From: Rhodospirillaceae bacterium
GTDB lineage: Bacteria; Pseudomonadota; Alphaproteobacteria; Rhodospirillales; Rhodospirillaceae
Reading direction: 5' to 3'
DNA length: 64,000 nucleotides
NCBI GenBank assembly: GCA_002737725.1
Contig: NSIP01000002.1
Location: 166,028 to 230,027 of the forward strand
Position numbers and translations under genes: made by a program. Below are positions 7,620 to 16,274 of this stretch, one piece after another; position 1 is the stretch's first letter; each line of letters opens with the position of its first letter. Under the pieces are notes generated by a model, which ran no database searches, was not told the DNA's origin, and saw only the letters and a list, made by a program, of their open reading frames with translations.

Positions 7620-9386
7620 ATGACCAATCCCTCTGCGCCGTCGTCTACGACCCCAAGCAATCGTCTCAATGGCGGGAAGGTGATCGCGCGCACGCTCGCG
7701 CATACCGGCGTCCGCACGGCATTTTGTTTGGCAGGAACGGCCCATACGCAGCTTTTGTTTGGCTTACAGGATGAAAAATTTCGCATCGTCTCGGGCCGTC
7801 ATGAAACTTGTACCGTCGCCAGTGCCGATGGTTATGCGCGCGTCTCGGGCAAAATGGGCATCGCCCTGATCAAAGCCGACCAGGGCCTCCCCAATGCGAT
7901 CACCGGCATTATCACCGCGCAACTGGCGTGTTCCCCGGTTGTGGTTCTCGCCTCGCTCACACCCGCCAACACCTTGGAAGCTGAAGGCGAGGATGAGAAC
8001 GACATTCTTGATTTGGTCAAAGGCCAGTGCAAATGGGCCAAGACGGTGCCATCGCCTGATCGTCTGGCTGAGTTTGTCGAAGCTGCGATTCATCAGGCTA
8101 CGAGTGGGCGGCCTGGCGTAGCGGTGTTGGGCGTGCCTCAACATTTTGAAGCGGCTGCCATGGAGTATATTGAACGCGCCAGACCACAAATCGCGAGTCG
8201 AAATGCGCCTGTAGCTGATGTCTCGTCAATCGATGAGGCGGCGCGGCTGCTCGCTCAGGCGCAGCACCCCATGATCATTGTCGGCAGTGGTGCGGCCTTG
8301 TCACAGGCTGGCGCAGCTTTGCGCCAATTGGCGCGCACGTTCAAAATCCCGGTCCTTGGCAGCAATCTGGGGCGTGGGCTCGTCCCCGAAGACATGAAAC
8401 TGGGATTTGCCTGGCCTTTAGCACAGGTGGCGGCGCGCGACGCCGATGTGGTGCTGATTGTGGGACTGCGCATGGGTCAGCGCATGGGCTATGGCCTAGC
8501 ACCAAGATTTTCTGCAGATGCGAAGTTCATCCAAATCGATGTTCACGCCGAGGAGATTGGGCGTAACCGACCTGTCGATGTTCCCATCGTTGCCGATGCC
8601 AAAACGGCGTTGGAACAGCTACACACTGCGCTCGCGGCGAAAAAGGATGCAGTCACCGCCGATCCGCTCTGGGTGAATAACGCGCTTAAAATTCGTTTGG
8701 CACGCATCGACGAATTGGGCCGCGACGAAAAAGCACCCATCCATCCCTACCGCATGGCGCGGGACTTGATGGCGCAGATGCCCGAGAATGCCATATACGT
8801 CGGAGACGGCGCAGATATTCAAAACTGGATGCACGCGATTTTGCGAATCAAATCTGAACGAGCGTTTATGGATCACTATCCGCTTGGCTCGATGGGCATT
8901 GGCACGCCTTTGGCTTTGGGGGCAGCTGCTGCTGCACGTGAAATGGCGGAAGAAACCGGTGACATGGAACGCCCTGTGGTGCTGGTCACGGGCGATGGCT
9001 CGTTTGGTTTTTATTGCAGCGAATTGAATGGCGCAGCTTTGGCAGGTTTAAAAATCGTCTGCCTCATTTCAAATGATGGCGCCTGGGGTACCGAAAAGCA
9101 CGGCCAAATGAACGCGCTGGGAAAATCGGTGAACTGCGAGCTGGGCCAGTGGGACTATCAGATGATCGCCCATGCCTATGGGCTGAATGGCGAGCGCATC
9201 GAAAAACCCGAAGACATAGCGCCCGCGTTACGCCGCGCCTTTGCCGCCGATAAAACAACAGTGCTCAATGTCATCACCGATCCCGCCGCCGGGCTTATGC
9301 GCAAACAAGACCCGCGCGTTCAGACTGTCGCGTTTGAAGATTTGGTGTCCAGCCAGAAAAAGCACTACACGCCAGCGATTGCTTAA
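7620..9386 (+). CDS. ThDP-dependent enzyme, acetolactate-synthase-like (paralog 1)
   Basis: Thiamine-diphosphate enzyme of the acetolactate synthase / benzoylformate decarboxylase superfamily, 588 residues from the ATG. Domains run Pyr (about 15-185, with the cofactor-activating glutamate E62 in GRHET), central Rossmann-like (195-330), and PP (390-560, GDG at 458-460 and the ISNDGAWGT segment closing the Mg-ThDP motif). The ATG lies 4 bases after the M24 stop; an upstream in-frame TTG inside that gene is not favoured. No strong ribosome site, suggesting translational coupling. The second paralog follows after 139 bases. Reaction unknown: carboligation, decarboxylation or sulfo-/oxalyl-type C-C cleavage are all possible in this family. 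Confidence 0.9.
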   Translation: MTNPSAPSSTTPSNRLNGGKVIARTLAHTGVRTAFCLAGTAHTQLLFGLQDEKFRIVSGRHETCTVASADGYARVSGKMGIALIKADQGLPNAITGIITAQLACSPVVVLASLTPANTLEAEGEDENDILDLVKGQCKWAKTVPSPDRLAEFVEAAIHQATSGRPGVAVLGVPQHFEAAAMEYIERARPQIASRNAPVADVSSIDEAARLLAQAQHPMIIVGSGAALSQAGAALRQLARTFKIPVLGSNLGRGLVPEDMKLGFAWPLAQVAARDADVVLIVGLRMGQRMGYGLAPRFSADAKFIQIDVHAEEIGRNRPVDVPIVADAKTALEQLHTALAAKKDAVTADPLWVNNALKIRLARIDELGRDEKAPIHPYRMARDLMAQMPENAIYVGDGADIQNWMHAILRIKSERAFMDHYPLGSMGIGTPLALGAAAAAREMAEETGDMERPVVLVTGDGSFGFYCSELNGAALAGLKIVCLISNDGAWGTEKHGQMNALGKSVNCELGQWDYQMIAHAYGLNGERIEKPEDIAPALRRAFAADKTTVLNVITDPAAGLMRKQDPRVQTVAFEDLVSSQKKHYTPAIA

Positions 9387-9525
9387 GCCAGTTACGAGCA
9401 ACTTCGTATTTGTCCTGCTTTGATATAGAAAAATTTTCCTCTTCGTTCGTATTCCCTCTATCAGGAAGGGAAGAGTAGGGTGAGCTTCGATTCCGCCTTT
9501 TGATATTGTCGCTGTCGAGGTTTCC

Positions 9526-11289
9526 ATGACCACCACGCCCAAGCGCCCGAACACCCTCACCGGGGGTGAAGTCATTAACCACGCGCTGTCGCGCTATGGT
9601 GTGAATACCACCTTTGCCCTGGCGGGCACCGCGCATGCGCATCTGCTGTGGGCTATGGAGCAAGATAAAGCGCGCCATCCGTGGACGATTATCTCAGGCC
9701 GTCATGAAACGGGCACCGTAGGCGCGGCGGATGGCTATGCGCGCGCCACAGGCAAATTGGGCATTGCCATGATCAACGCCGAACATGGCCTCGCTAACGC
9801 TATGACGGGTATTGTGGTGGCGCAGGCAGCGTGTTCGCCGGTGCTGGTGCTCACAACGTTGGGCATACCATCGCAAACCGAAGCGATCTCCGAGCGCGGC
9901 AACGACCTCATGGATATGGCCAAGCCGTTCGTGAAATGGGCCAAGGCCGTGCCTGACCCCTCGCGACTGGAAGAATATGTGCACGCTGCGGCCAAGCAAG
10001 CCATGACCGGTCGGCCGGGCGTGGCGATGTTGGGCATTCCCAATGGCTGGGAGTCAAAAGCCGTCGAGATGTCAGAACGCGGCGAGATGGCGCTGACCAC
10101 ACCACGCCATCCTGGCCCATCCGATGAAGCGCTGAAAACCGCTACGGCGTTATTGGCCAACGCCAAACGCCCGCTGATTTTGGTTGGGGCTGGGGCGATG
10201 CTGTCGGGGGCCTCGCCTGCGCTGCGCCGCTTGGCCGAGACGTTCCGGTTCCCCGTGTTGGGCAACAGCATGGGGCGTGGCATCGTCGCGGAAGATTTAA
10301 AAATTGGCTTTCCCTGGCCGCTGGCGCAAGTGGCCGCCAAACAAGCTGATGTTGTGTTGGTACTGGGCGCACGATTGACGCAACGCATGGGCTTTGGGCT
10401 GGCGCCGCGGTTTGCCCAAAACGCTAAATTCATCCAAGTCGATGTTCATGCCGAAGAGCTGAACCGTAATCGCGTCATTGATGTGCCCATTGTCGCCGAC
10501 GTTCGCCTCACTGTCGAAGCGCTGCAAACCGAACTGACGCGCATTGGCTTTAAAAATAGCGTCGATCCCACCTGGATCAACGAGGCCATGACTGCTCGTG
10601 TGGCGCGCATTGAAGAATTGGGCTTGGACGAGAGCGCACCCATTCATCCCTACCGTATGGCGCGCGAGTTGATGAAAGTGATGCCCGATGATTCGATTTA
10701 TGTGGGCGACGGCGCTGACATTCAAAATTGGATGCACGCGATTTTGCGCATCAAGCACCCCCGCGCCTTTATGGATCACTATCCTTACGGATCCATGGGC
10801 ACAGGCACGCCGCTGGCCATTGGTGCGGCCTCAGCCATGAAAGAAGAAGCGCTGAAGGCGGGCACTACGCCGCGCCCAACGGTGTTGGTGACGGGCGATG
10901 GCGCGTTCGGCTTTTATTGCAGCGAATTCAATGGCGCCGTTATGGCGGGGTTACGCTTGATTTGTCTGATCTCGAACGATGCAGGCTGGGGCACCGAACG
11001 CCATGGCCAACTCAAAGCGCTCGGCGGGCAAGTGAACTGCGATTTGGGTCACTGCGATTATCATTTGATTGGCGAGGCCTATGGGGCCATCGGTCGGCGC
11101 ATCGAGAAACCGGCAGATATTGCGCCTGCACTGAAAATGGCCTTTGCAGCGGATCGTCCGGTGGTGCTGAATGTGATCACCGACCCCATGGCAGGTTTGC
11201 TGCGCAAAGAAGACCCGCGCGTGCAATGCATCGCGTTTGAAGATTTAGTCTCAAGCCAGAAGACGCAATACACGCCGGAGATTGCATAA
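9526..11289 (+). CDS. ThDP-dependent enzyme, acetolactate-synthase-like (paralog 2)
   Basis: Second ThDP enzyme, 587 residues, collinear with its upstream neighbour from the GGEVINHALSRYGV start to the shared C-terminal EDLVSSQK stretch. The activating glutamate is E61 (GRHET), the PP-domain motif GDG is at 457-459, and many blocks such as IHPYRMAR and GDGADIQNWMHAILRIK are shared between the two. GAGG stands 6 bases before the ATG. The pair arose by tandem duplication. Both keep all cofactor-binding residues I can identify, so both should be active, either as two specificities or as a hetero-oligomer. Confidence 0.9.
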   Translation: MTTTPKRPNTLTGGEVINHALSRYGVNTTFALAGTAHAHLLWAMEQDKARHPWTIISGRHETGTVGAADGYARATGKLGIAMINAEHGLANAMTGIVVAQAACSPVLVLTTLGIPSQTEAISERGNDLMDMAKPFVKWAKAVPDPSRLEEYVHAAAKQAMTGRPGVAMLGIPNGWESKAVEMSERGEMALTTPRHPGPSDEALKTATALLANAKRPLILVGAGAMLSGASPALRRLAETFRFPVLGNSMGRGIVAEDLKIGFPWPLAQVAAKQADVVLVLGARLTQRMGFGLAPRFAQNAKFIQVDVHAEELNRNRVIDVPIVADVRLTVEALQTELTRIGFKNSVDPTWINEAMTARVARIEELGLDESAPIHPYRMARELMKVMPDDSIYVGDGADIQNWMHAILRIKHPRAFMDHYPYGSMGTGTPLAIGAASAMKEEALKAGTTPRPTVLVTGDGAFGFYCSEFNGAVMAGLRLICLISNDAGWGTERHGQLKALGGQVNCDLGHCDYHLIGEAYGAIGRRIEKPADIAPALKMAFAADRPVVLNVITDPMAGLLRKEDPRVQCIAFEDLVSSQKTQYTPEIA

Positions 11290-11440
11290 AGAAAACCCGG
11301 CCATCGACAAAACCGGCAAGCGGCTCGCTATGGGCTCCACAACAGGATCGTTATGGACAACCGATAACAGTGGCGGGTCGTAGAAGCTGATCAGCGCCCA
11401 CTTGCCGCCGATTTACGCCGTGCGGTTTGGTTAAGCCGAG

Positions 11441-11737
11441 CTAGAAATTAACGTCGCTGATAATGTAATTCTTCACGGCGGGGACGAAGTCGCCCTTGAT
11501 CACTTTGACGTGGTGGGCGTCTTTTTCATACGTTTGGCGATCATCGTCATTGGCGAAGTCTGCCACCAGCAACCACTCATAGGGGGCCTTATCGCCTGCG
11601 GGCAGTTTGTTCTTTTCCAGCATGTATCCTTTGACAGTTGAGATCGTGCGCAGTGTTTGCATCGAGTCGATGACGCGCTTTTTCTCGGCCTCACTCAGTT
11701 CATCTTTCAAGTTAAATAATACCGTATGGCGATGCAT
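11441..11737 (-). CDS. Dabb-domain protein (stress-responsive A/B barrel)
   Basis: 98-residue dimeric alpha+beta barrel protein of the Dabb family, small cytosolic proteins of mostly unknown role, some of them cyclases or stress-induced. The family start HTVLFNLKDELSEAEKKR and the C-terminal KGDFVPAVKNYI strand are clear. The ATG at 11737 is preceded by AAGGA at 8 bases; the reading frame is open further upstream, but that extension has no family match. It is transcribed away from the SDR gene, with a divergent spacer of about 140 bases. Confidence 0.82.
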   Translation of the reverse strand: MHRHTVLFNLKDELSEAEKKRVIDSMQTLRTISTVKGYMLEKNKLPAGDKAPYEWLLVADFANDDDRQTYEKDAHHVKVIKGDFVPAVKNYIISDVNF

Positions 11738-11878
11738 GGGGCTGTCCTTCAATCTTAATGATGCAAAAGCTTCTGGACCTATCCTAGCGGTGCGACCAAG
11801 ATGCGGTCTACCACAGATTTGCGCATTGGCCTGAGCGTTATGTTGTTTAGTCTGCGGCATCACTTTAGGAGCATCATG

Positions 11879-12649
11879 ATGTCTCGTCTCCCTATCGCCG
11901 TTCTCGCTGCCTTAGGCCTGCTCATCTCCTCCGCTCAAGCCTTTACTGTGCTGATCACGGGTACCAATCGCGGCATCGGGCTGGAACTGATCAAGCAATA
12001 CGCTGAAAAGGGGTGGGATGTTGTCGCCACCGCGCGCAACCCCGAGAAAGCCCATGAGCTTCAGGCGTTAGCCAAAAAGCACAAAAAGGTCACAGTCGAA
12101 AAATTAGATGTCAGTGACGTGAAGGCCATCGAAGCCTTAGCGGCAAAATACAAAGGTAAACCCGTCGATGTGCTGATTAACAATGCAGGCACTTTGGGCG
12201 ATGTGTCGAAACAAACCATTGGCGCATTGGATCAAACTGAATTTGTGAGCGTGCTCAACGCCAACACCTTCGGGGCATTGAAAGTCACCGAAGCCTTCAA
12301 ATCTAATCTGGCTGCGAGCCAAATGAAAAAAGCCTTCGCCATGACCAGCGGCTTGGGCTCGTCGGAACTCACCGCGCGGCGCGGCGGCTTTTACGCCTAT
12401 CGCATGAGCAAAGCGGCACTCAACATCGGCTTTCGCGCGTTAGCGGCTGACTGGAAGGCCGAGGGTATTATGGTGGGCATTATCGCACCCGGCATGGTGG
12501 AAACGGATTTGCTTCGAGCATCTAATTTTCCTGGCAAAGGTATCAGCACGCAGGAAAGTGTGACCGGAATGATGAAGGTCATCGATGGCATGACATTGGA
12601 GAGTAACGCCAAAGCGCTGAATTACAACGGCGAAGCGATTCCGTGGTAA
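11879..12649 (+). CDS. Short-chain dehydrogenase/reductase with apparent signal peptide
   Basis: Classical SDR core: cofactor motif TGTNRGIG (27-34), NNAG (101-104), catalytic Y174 and K178 in YRMSK. The odd part is the N terminus. Residues 1-21 (MSRLPIAVLAALGLLISSAQA) look like a Sec signal peptide with a cleavable AQA, and the Rossmann beta-1 strand starts immediately afterwards. The ATG at 11879 has AGGAG 7 bases upstream; an alternative ATG three bases earlier adds one Met. Either the enzyme acts in the periplasm, where NAD(P) is scarce, or the segment is a membrane anchor. A strong terminator follows the stop. Substrate unknown. Confidence 0.87.
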   Translation: MSRLPIAVLAALGLLISSAQAFTVLITGTNRGIGLELIKQYAEKGWDVVATARNPEKAHELQALAKKHKKVTVEKLDVSDVKAIEALAAKYKGKPVDVLINNAGTLGDVSKQTIGALDQTEFVSVLNANTFGALKVTEAFKSNLAASQMKKAFAMTSGLGSSELTARRGGFYAYRMSKAALNIGFRALAADWKAEGIMVGIIAPGMVETDLLRASNFPGKGISTQESVTGMMKVIDGMTLESNAKALNYNGEAIPW

Positions 12650-12669
12650 CGCATCGAAAAAACGAGATC

Positions 12670-12699
12670 AAAAGGGGCCGTTTGATGCGGCCCTTTTTT
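12670..12699. terminator. Bidirectional intrinsic terminator between convergent genes
   Basis: A GGGCCG/CGGCCC stem extended by a G-T and four A-T pairs closes the seven-base loop TTTGATG and is followed by six T on the plus strand. The complementary strand shows the same stem followed by CCTTTT. It ends the SDR gene on the plus strand and overlaps the stop codon of the VOC gene coming from the other side, so one element serves both. Confidence 0.85.
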
Positions 12700-13177
12700 A
12701 TGGCGTCTTGATGTTTGAGTTGTGATGGCGGGGCGCGAAGCCGAGAATGTTATTCTCGGGGTCGGCGATGTAATAGATCGACACTGGGCGATCAGACGCC
12801 GTCCATTTTTCCACTAAAGTTGCCCCTGCGGCTTTGGCCCGCGCTATCACAGCCTCTTGATCTGTGGTTTCAAAAATCGCCACCACGCCTTGCTGCGTGC
12901 GCGAAGTTTTTGCCGGCCCTGGTTTGGTATTGGGGTCCATCTTCACAACTTCTAGAGACCCCACTTGCCCGTCGAGATGGAAGATCACGCCGCCGTTGGC
13001 CGAGACCCGCACTTTCTGGAACCCGAGTGCGATATAAAATTCCGACAACTTAGCAGGGTCGGGCGAGCGCACCAAAATCGTGGGCGCTGCGGTGAACAGA
13101 GGCGCTTTGTCTTGAGCCGTTGCAATGCTCGAAAGTGCGAAGGTTATCGCGAGTGAAACGGCAAGAATGGTTTTCAT
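12698..13177 (-). CDS. Exported VOC-family (glyoxalase/bleomycin-resistance fold) protein
   Basis: 159 residues. Residues 1-21 are a clean Sec signal peptide (MKTILAV... ending ATAQ), followed by two beta-alpha-beta-beta-beta VOC modules (IALGFQKVRVSANGG in the first, RPVSIYYIADPENNILGF in the second). VOC proteins are metal-dependent lyases, isomerases or dioxygenases, or binding proteins; the late Glu/Asn of ADPENN fits a metal-ligand position. GGGAGG stands 6 bases before the ATG. Its stop codon overlaps the shared terminator. Periplasmic VOC proteins are uncommon and no substrate can be named. Confidence 0.83.
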   Translation of the reverse strand: MKTILAVSLAITFALSSIATAQDKAPLFTAAPTILVRSPDPAKLSEFYIALGFQKVRVSANGGVIFHLDGQVGSLEVVKMDPNTKPGPAKTSRTQQGVVAIFETTDQEAVIARAKAAGATLVEKWTASDRPVSIYYIADPENNILGFAPRHHNSNIKTP

Positions 13178-13208
13178 TTTGGCCTCCCTTTTTTCGACAG
13201 CATAGCCA

Positions 13209-13844
13209 TCAAGCCGGACAACTCACACCTGTTCCGCCCAGGCCGCAATAACCGTCAGGGTTTTTGGCCAGGTACTGCTGATGATAGTCCTCGGCGTAAT
13301 AAAACTCGGGTGCATTTATAATTTCTGTGGTCACAGCACCAAATCCGCTTTTACCTAATGCTTGCTCATATGCAGCCTTATAGGCCTCGGCCAATTTACT
13401 CTGGGTATCGGAGTACACATAAACACCCGAACGATACTGCGTACCCACATCATTGCCCTGACGCATGCCTTGCGTGGGATTGTGTCCTTCCCAAAACTTC
13501 TTCAGCAAAGTGTCAAATGAAACTTTCTTCGGGTCGAACACCACACGGACAACTTCATTGTGCCCTGTCATTCCGCTGCAAACTTCTTTGTAAGTGGCGT
13601 TAGGTGTGTGGCCTGCTGCATAGCCCACGTGGCTGGAGTATACACCAGGGATTTGCCAGAACAGTTTCTCTGCCCCCCAGAAACATCCCAAGCCGCACAT
13701 CGCCATCTCCAGCCCTTCGGGGAAAGGCGGTACGATTCGATTACCGTTCACAAAGTGTGTCTCGGGCACGGGCATCTTGGTCGAGCGGCCCGGCAAAGCT
13801 TCGGCCTTTGAGGGCATGGCGGGTTTGCTGCGCGTAAAGAACAT
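13209..13844 (-). CDS. msrA: Peptide-methionine (S)-S-oxide reductase
   Basis: Repairs methionine-S-sulfoxide in proteins using thioredoxin. 211 residues from the chosen ATG, almost the length of E. coli MsrA (212), and the N-terminal ALPGRST block matches that protein. Catalytic C54 lies in [11 protein letters not shown]. Two recycling cysteines sit near the C terminus in [16 protein letters not shown] 6 bases before the ATG at 13844 decides the start over two earlier in-frame ATGs. No signal peptide is visible, so it should be cytosolic. The VOC gene follows on the same strand after 31 bases. Confidence 0.95.
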   Translation of the reverse strand: MFFTRSKPAMPSKAEALPGRSTKMPVPETHFVNGNRIVPPFPEGLEMAMCGLGCFWGAEKLFWQIPGVYSSHVGYAAGHTPNATYKEVCSGMTGHNEVVRVVFDPKKVSFDTLLKKFWEGHNPTQGMRQGNDVGTQYRSGVYVYSDTQSKLAEAYKAAYEQALGKSGFGAVTTEIINAPEFYYAEDYHQQYLAKNPDGYCGLGGTGVSCPA

Positions 13845-14012
13845 CAACGACTCCATTCTTGGGGTATCCCCACGCATGGGATGTTACCACATCACATAAT
13901 GTTCGTTAGCGTCGCCGGAAAGGCCTGCGGCAATCAAGAGTGCGTGTTGGCTTGGGGGCGTAATTTGGGTCATTATGTAACCAAGACCAATTCTAGATCG
14001 GGGTAAGAACTG

Positions 14013-14984
14013 ATGAAACACCGTGTCTTTTTGGCTTTGTCTGCGCTGATGGTAGGGGTTTGCGGTACCGCTATGGCGGCCGATTTACCCAAGCCAGGCA
14101 GCACGTTTAAAGACTGTGCCGATTGCCCCGAGATGGTGGTGATTCCACCAGGTCAATTCGTGATGGGGTCTACGGCCGATGAGACCACACGCGAGGGCAC
14201 GCCGGATCGTGACGCCGCCAATGAAAAGCCACAGCATCAAGTGAATATTTCTTACAGCTTCGCGGTGATGAAGTTTGAAGTCACACGCAAAGATTTTGCT
14301 TCGTTTGTGACTGCCACTCAACGCGAGATGGCCGAGGGCTGCAAGATTTGGGACAAAGAGGCCAACGCCTGGGGCATCATGGACGCCGATGCCAATTGGA
14401 AAAATCCCGGTTTCGCGCAAGCCGATAATCACCCTGTGGTCTGCGTGCAATGGGCCGATGCAACGGCTTATGCCGATTGGATATCCAAAAAGTCGGGCAA
14501 AAAATATCGGTTGCTGACAGATGCCGAGTTTGAATGGATCTTACGAGGGACGTCCTCTGGAAAGGCCAATCAAACTGTGCGGTGGTGGGGTGATGACCGC
14601 GAGCAGGCGTGCCTATTTGCCAATGTGTCCGACCTCACCAAAGCTGCGATCCAAAAGCTTCCGCCTGATCCTGCGACCACATTTCAATGCAAAGACGGTT
14701 ACACCTACACCGCACCGGCTGGTTCGTTCAAAGCCAATCCGCTGGGCGTGCACGATGCTTTTGGGAACGCATGGGAGTGGGTACAAGATTGCTTTGCTGA
14801 AAGCTACGTGGGCGCGCCAGCCAACGGTGATGCGCGCGAAGATGGTGATTGTTCCGAGCGCGTCATTCGCGGTGGCGCATGGCACGCCGACCCCTGGTAT
14901 CTCCGTTCGGCCAAGCACGATTGGGCGCCACCCGAACTGAATACCGCGCGCGTGGGCATTCGTATCGCGCGGGATCTCAATTAA
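14013..14984 (+). CDS. Secreted formylglycine-generating-enzyme-like (SUMF1) protein
   Basis: 323 residues. Signal peptide 1-22 (ending AMAA), then a sulfatase-modifying-factor domain beginning DCPEMVVIPPGQFVMGS and ending RVGIRIA, with the family marks WADATAYADWISKKSGKKYRLLTDAEFEW and AFGNAWEWVQDC (each only partly quoted here as landmarks). True FGEs convert a sulfatase cysteine to formylglycine; many relatives are EgtB/PvdO-type or simply ligand-binding. No sulfatase gene lies in the window. A paralog with the same FKDC-x-x-CPEMVV start lies at 53.9 kb. GGGGTAAG precedes the ATG. Divergent from msrA, convergent with the serine hydrolase (1 base between stops). Confidence 0.88.
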   Translation: MKHRVFLALSALMVGVCGTAMAADLPKPGSTFKDCADCPEMVVIPPGQFVMGSTADETTREGTPDRDAANEKPQHQVNISYSFAVMKFEVTRKDFASFVTATQREMAEGCKIWDKEANAWGIMDADANWKNPGFAQADNHPVVCVQWADATAYADWISKKSGKKYRLLTDAEFEWILRGTSSGKANQTVRWWGDDREQACLFANVSDLTKAAIQKLPPDPATTFQCKDGYTYTAPAGSFKANPLGVHDAFGNAWEWVQDCFAESYVGAPANGDAREDGDCSERVIRGGAWHADPWYLRSAKHDWAPPELNTARVGIRIARDLN

Positions 14985-14985
14985 C

Positions 14986-16191
14986 TTATTTTACTGGCGC
15001 GCTCGGCAGTGGTTCTTGCGGTTTTGCAGCCCGCAAAACCCGGATCACAGCGTTTGGCAAACTTGAATCATCCCAATCTATGCGGGCTTTGCCTTGGCGC
15101 ACGATCACCAGATTCTCTGCCCGGCTGATATAAACACGCTGCCCTCCAAAACCGTCGAAGAAGAAAATATCAGGATCAATCCATTCTTCTGCCGCTGGAA
15201 CAGAGGCCCCTTGCTTGGCGACATTATAGAAGCGTTGCTTGATGTATGGGTTTGCACGCCAGACTTGAAGGCCATAATTCGGGTTGGGCGTCGACGCCGC
15301 AATCATCAGCTCGACCCATGCGGTAGGCACCACTTGCTTGCCATCGAACTGCCCGCCGTCTTTCAGCAGTATGCCGACTCTCATCCAATCTTCGGTGCGC
15401 GCCATGAGGGTTCCCGCGGTGCGCGGCATGCCACCGGCTTTATCAAGCCATACATAGGCGTCTTTGGCACCGATGGGTTTCCAGATCTTTTCGGATAAAT
15501 AATCTGCATAGCGGCGTTTAGTTGCCGCCTCGATAATCATCCCGCCCAACTGGCTGTTGGGATTGCGATAATCGAAAACAGTCCCAGGCTCGGCAATCAA
15601 GGGACGGCTAAGCGTGAGCTGGCGCATGAACAAGCCCTGCTGAAAGCGAGAGTTCGCGCTAAGCACCCCGCCGTCCATCGACAACGGCGCTAACCCAGTC
15701 GCCATGTTCAGGACGTTATGGATCGTTATTTTTCCACGCGGATCATTGGCCCACTCGGGGATGTATTTGCCGATCGGGTCTTCGAGGTTGCCAACCAAAC
15801 CGTCTGCAATCGCCGCCCCCATGAGCGTCGACATCACGCTTTTATGCATCGAGGCGGACTCTGCACGGGCATCAGCGCTCCCGCCCGCAAAGTATTTTTC
15901 AAGAATTACCTCACCGCCCTGCCAGATCATGAGTGAGTAACCATCGAATTTTTCGTTGAGGGCAATGGCCTCGCTGAAATCCAATTCAGGCCGATTGCCG
16001 ACGGGCAGGGGGCGGTAGTCGCCTGCGACCTTCTCAATGGGCTCGCGCAATGCTGTCACATCGGGTGGCGATGAGGGCGGCGGTCCATAGGCCGCGTTAA
16101 AAGCTAGTTTGGGCCATGGCCAGGTGAGTAGAGCAAAGCCACCGATACCTAAAATGAGAACAAGACCCATCGCTCCCAGCGCTTTTTTCAT
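14986..16191 (-). CDS. Membrane-anchored serine hydrolase (class C beta-lactamase family)
   Basis: 401 residues with an N-terminal membrane anchor or uncleaved signal (about 8-24, GLVLILGIGGFALLTW). The penicillin-binding fold follows, with the nucleophile motif SMHK (S114, K117) and the YRN triad equivalent to YxN in the FDYRNPNS stretch. Such proteins are esterases, D-amino-acid peptidases or transesterases rather than resistance enzymes. The ATG at 16191 has AGGAAG upstream; the frame is open 25 codons further without similarity. It converges with the secreted SUMF1-like gene and is divergent from the glycosyltransferase. Confidence 0.87.
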   Translation of the reverse strand: MKKALGAMGLVLILGIGGFALLTWPWPKLAFNAAYGPPPSSPPDVTALREPIEKVAGDYRPLPVGNRPELDFSEAIALNEKFDGYSLMIWQGGEVILEKYFAGGSADARAESASMHKSVMSTLMGAAIADGLVGNLEDPIGKYIPEWANDPRGKITIHNVLNMATGLAPLSMDGGVLSANSRFQQGLFMRQLTLSRPLIAEPGTVFDYRNPNSQLGGMIIEAATKRRYADYLSEKIWKPIGAKDAYVWLDKAGGMPRTAGTLMARTEDWMRVGILLKDGGQFDGKQVVPTAWVELMIAASTPNPNYGLQVWRANPYIKQRFYNVAKQGASVPAAEEWIDPDIFFFDGFGGQRVYISRAENLVIVRQGKARIDWDDSSLPNAVIRVLRAAKPQEPLPSAPVK

Positions 16192-16274
16192 GATGCCACT
16201 TCCTATATGAGCCGTTGCGTCGCAATGCTTGGCTTTTATACTGCGGCCCATATTGTACCCATTCAACCATTATC

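Noticed and set aside
9452..9472. TTCCCT / AGGGAA stem between the two ThDP genes
   Set aside because: Six pairs, nine-base loop and no T-run; too weak for a terminator and the genes look co-transcribed or separately started without it.
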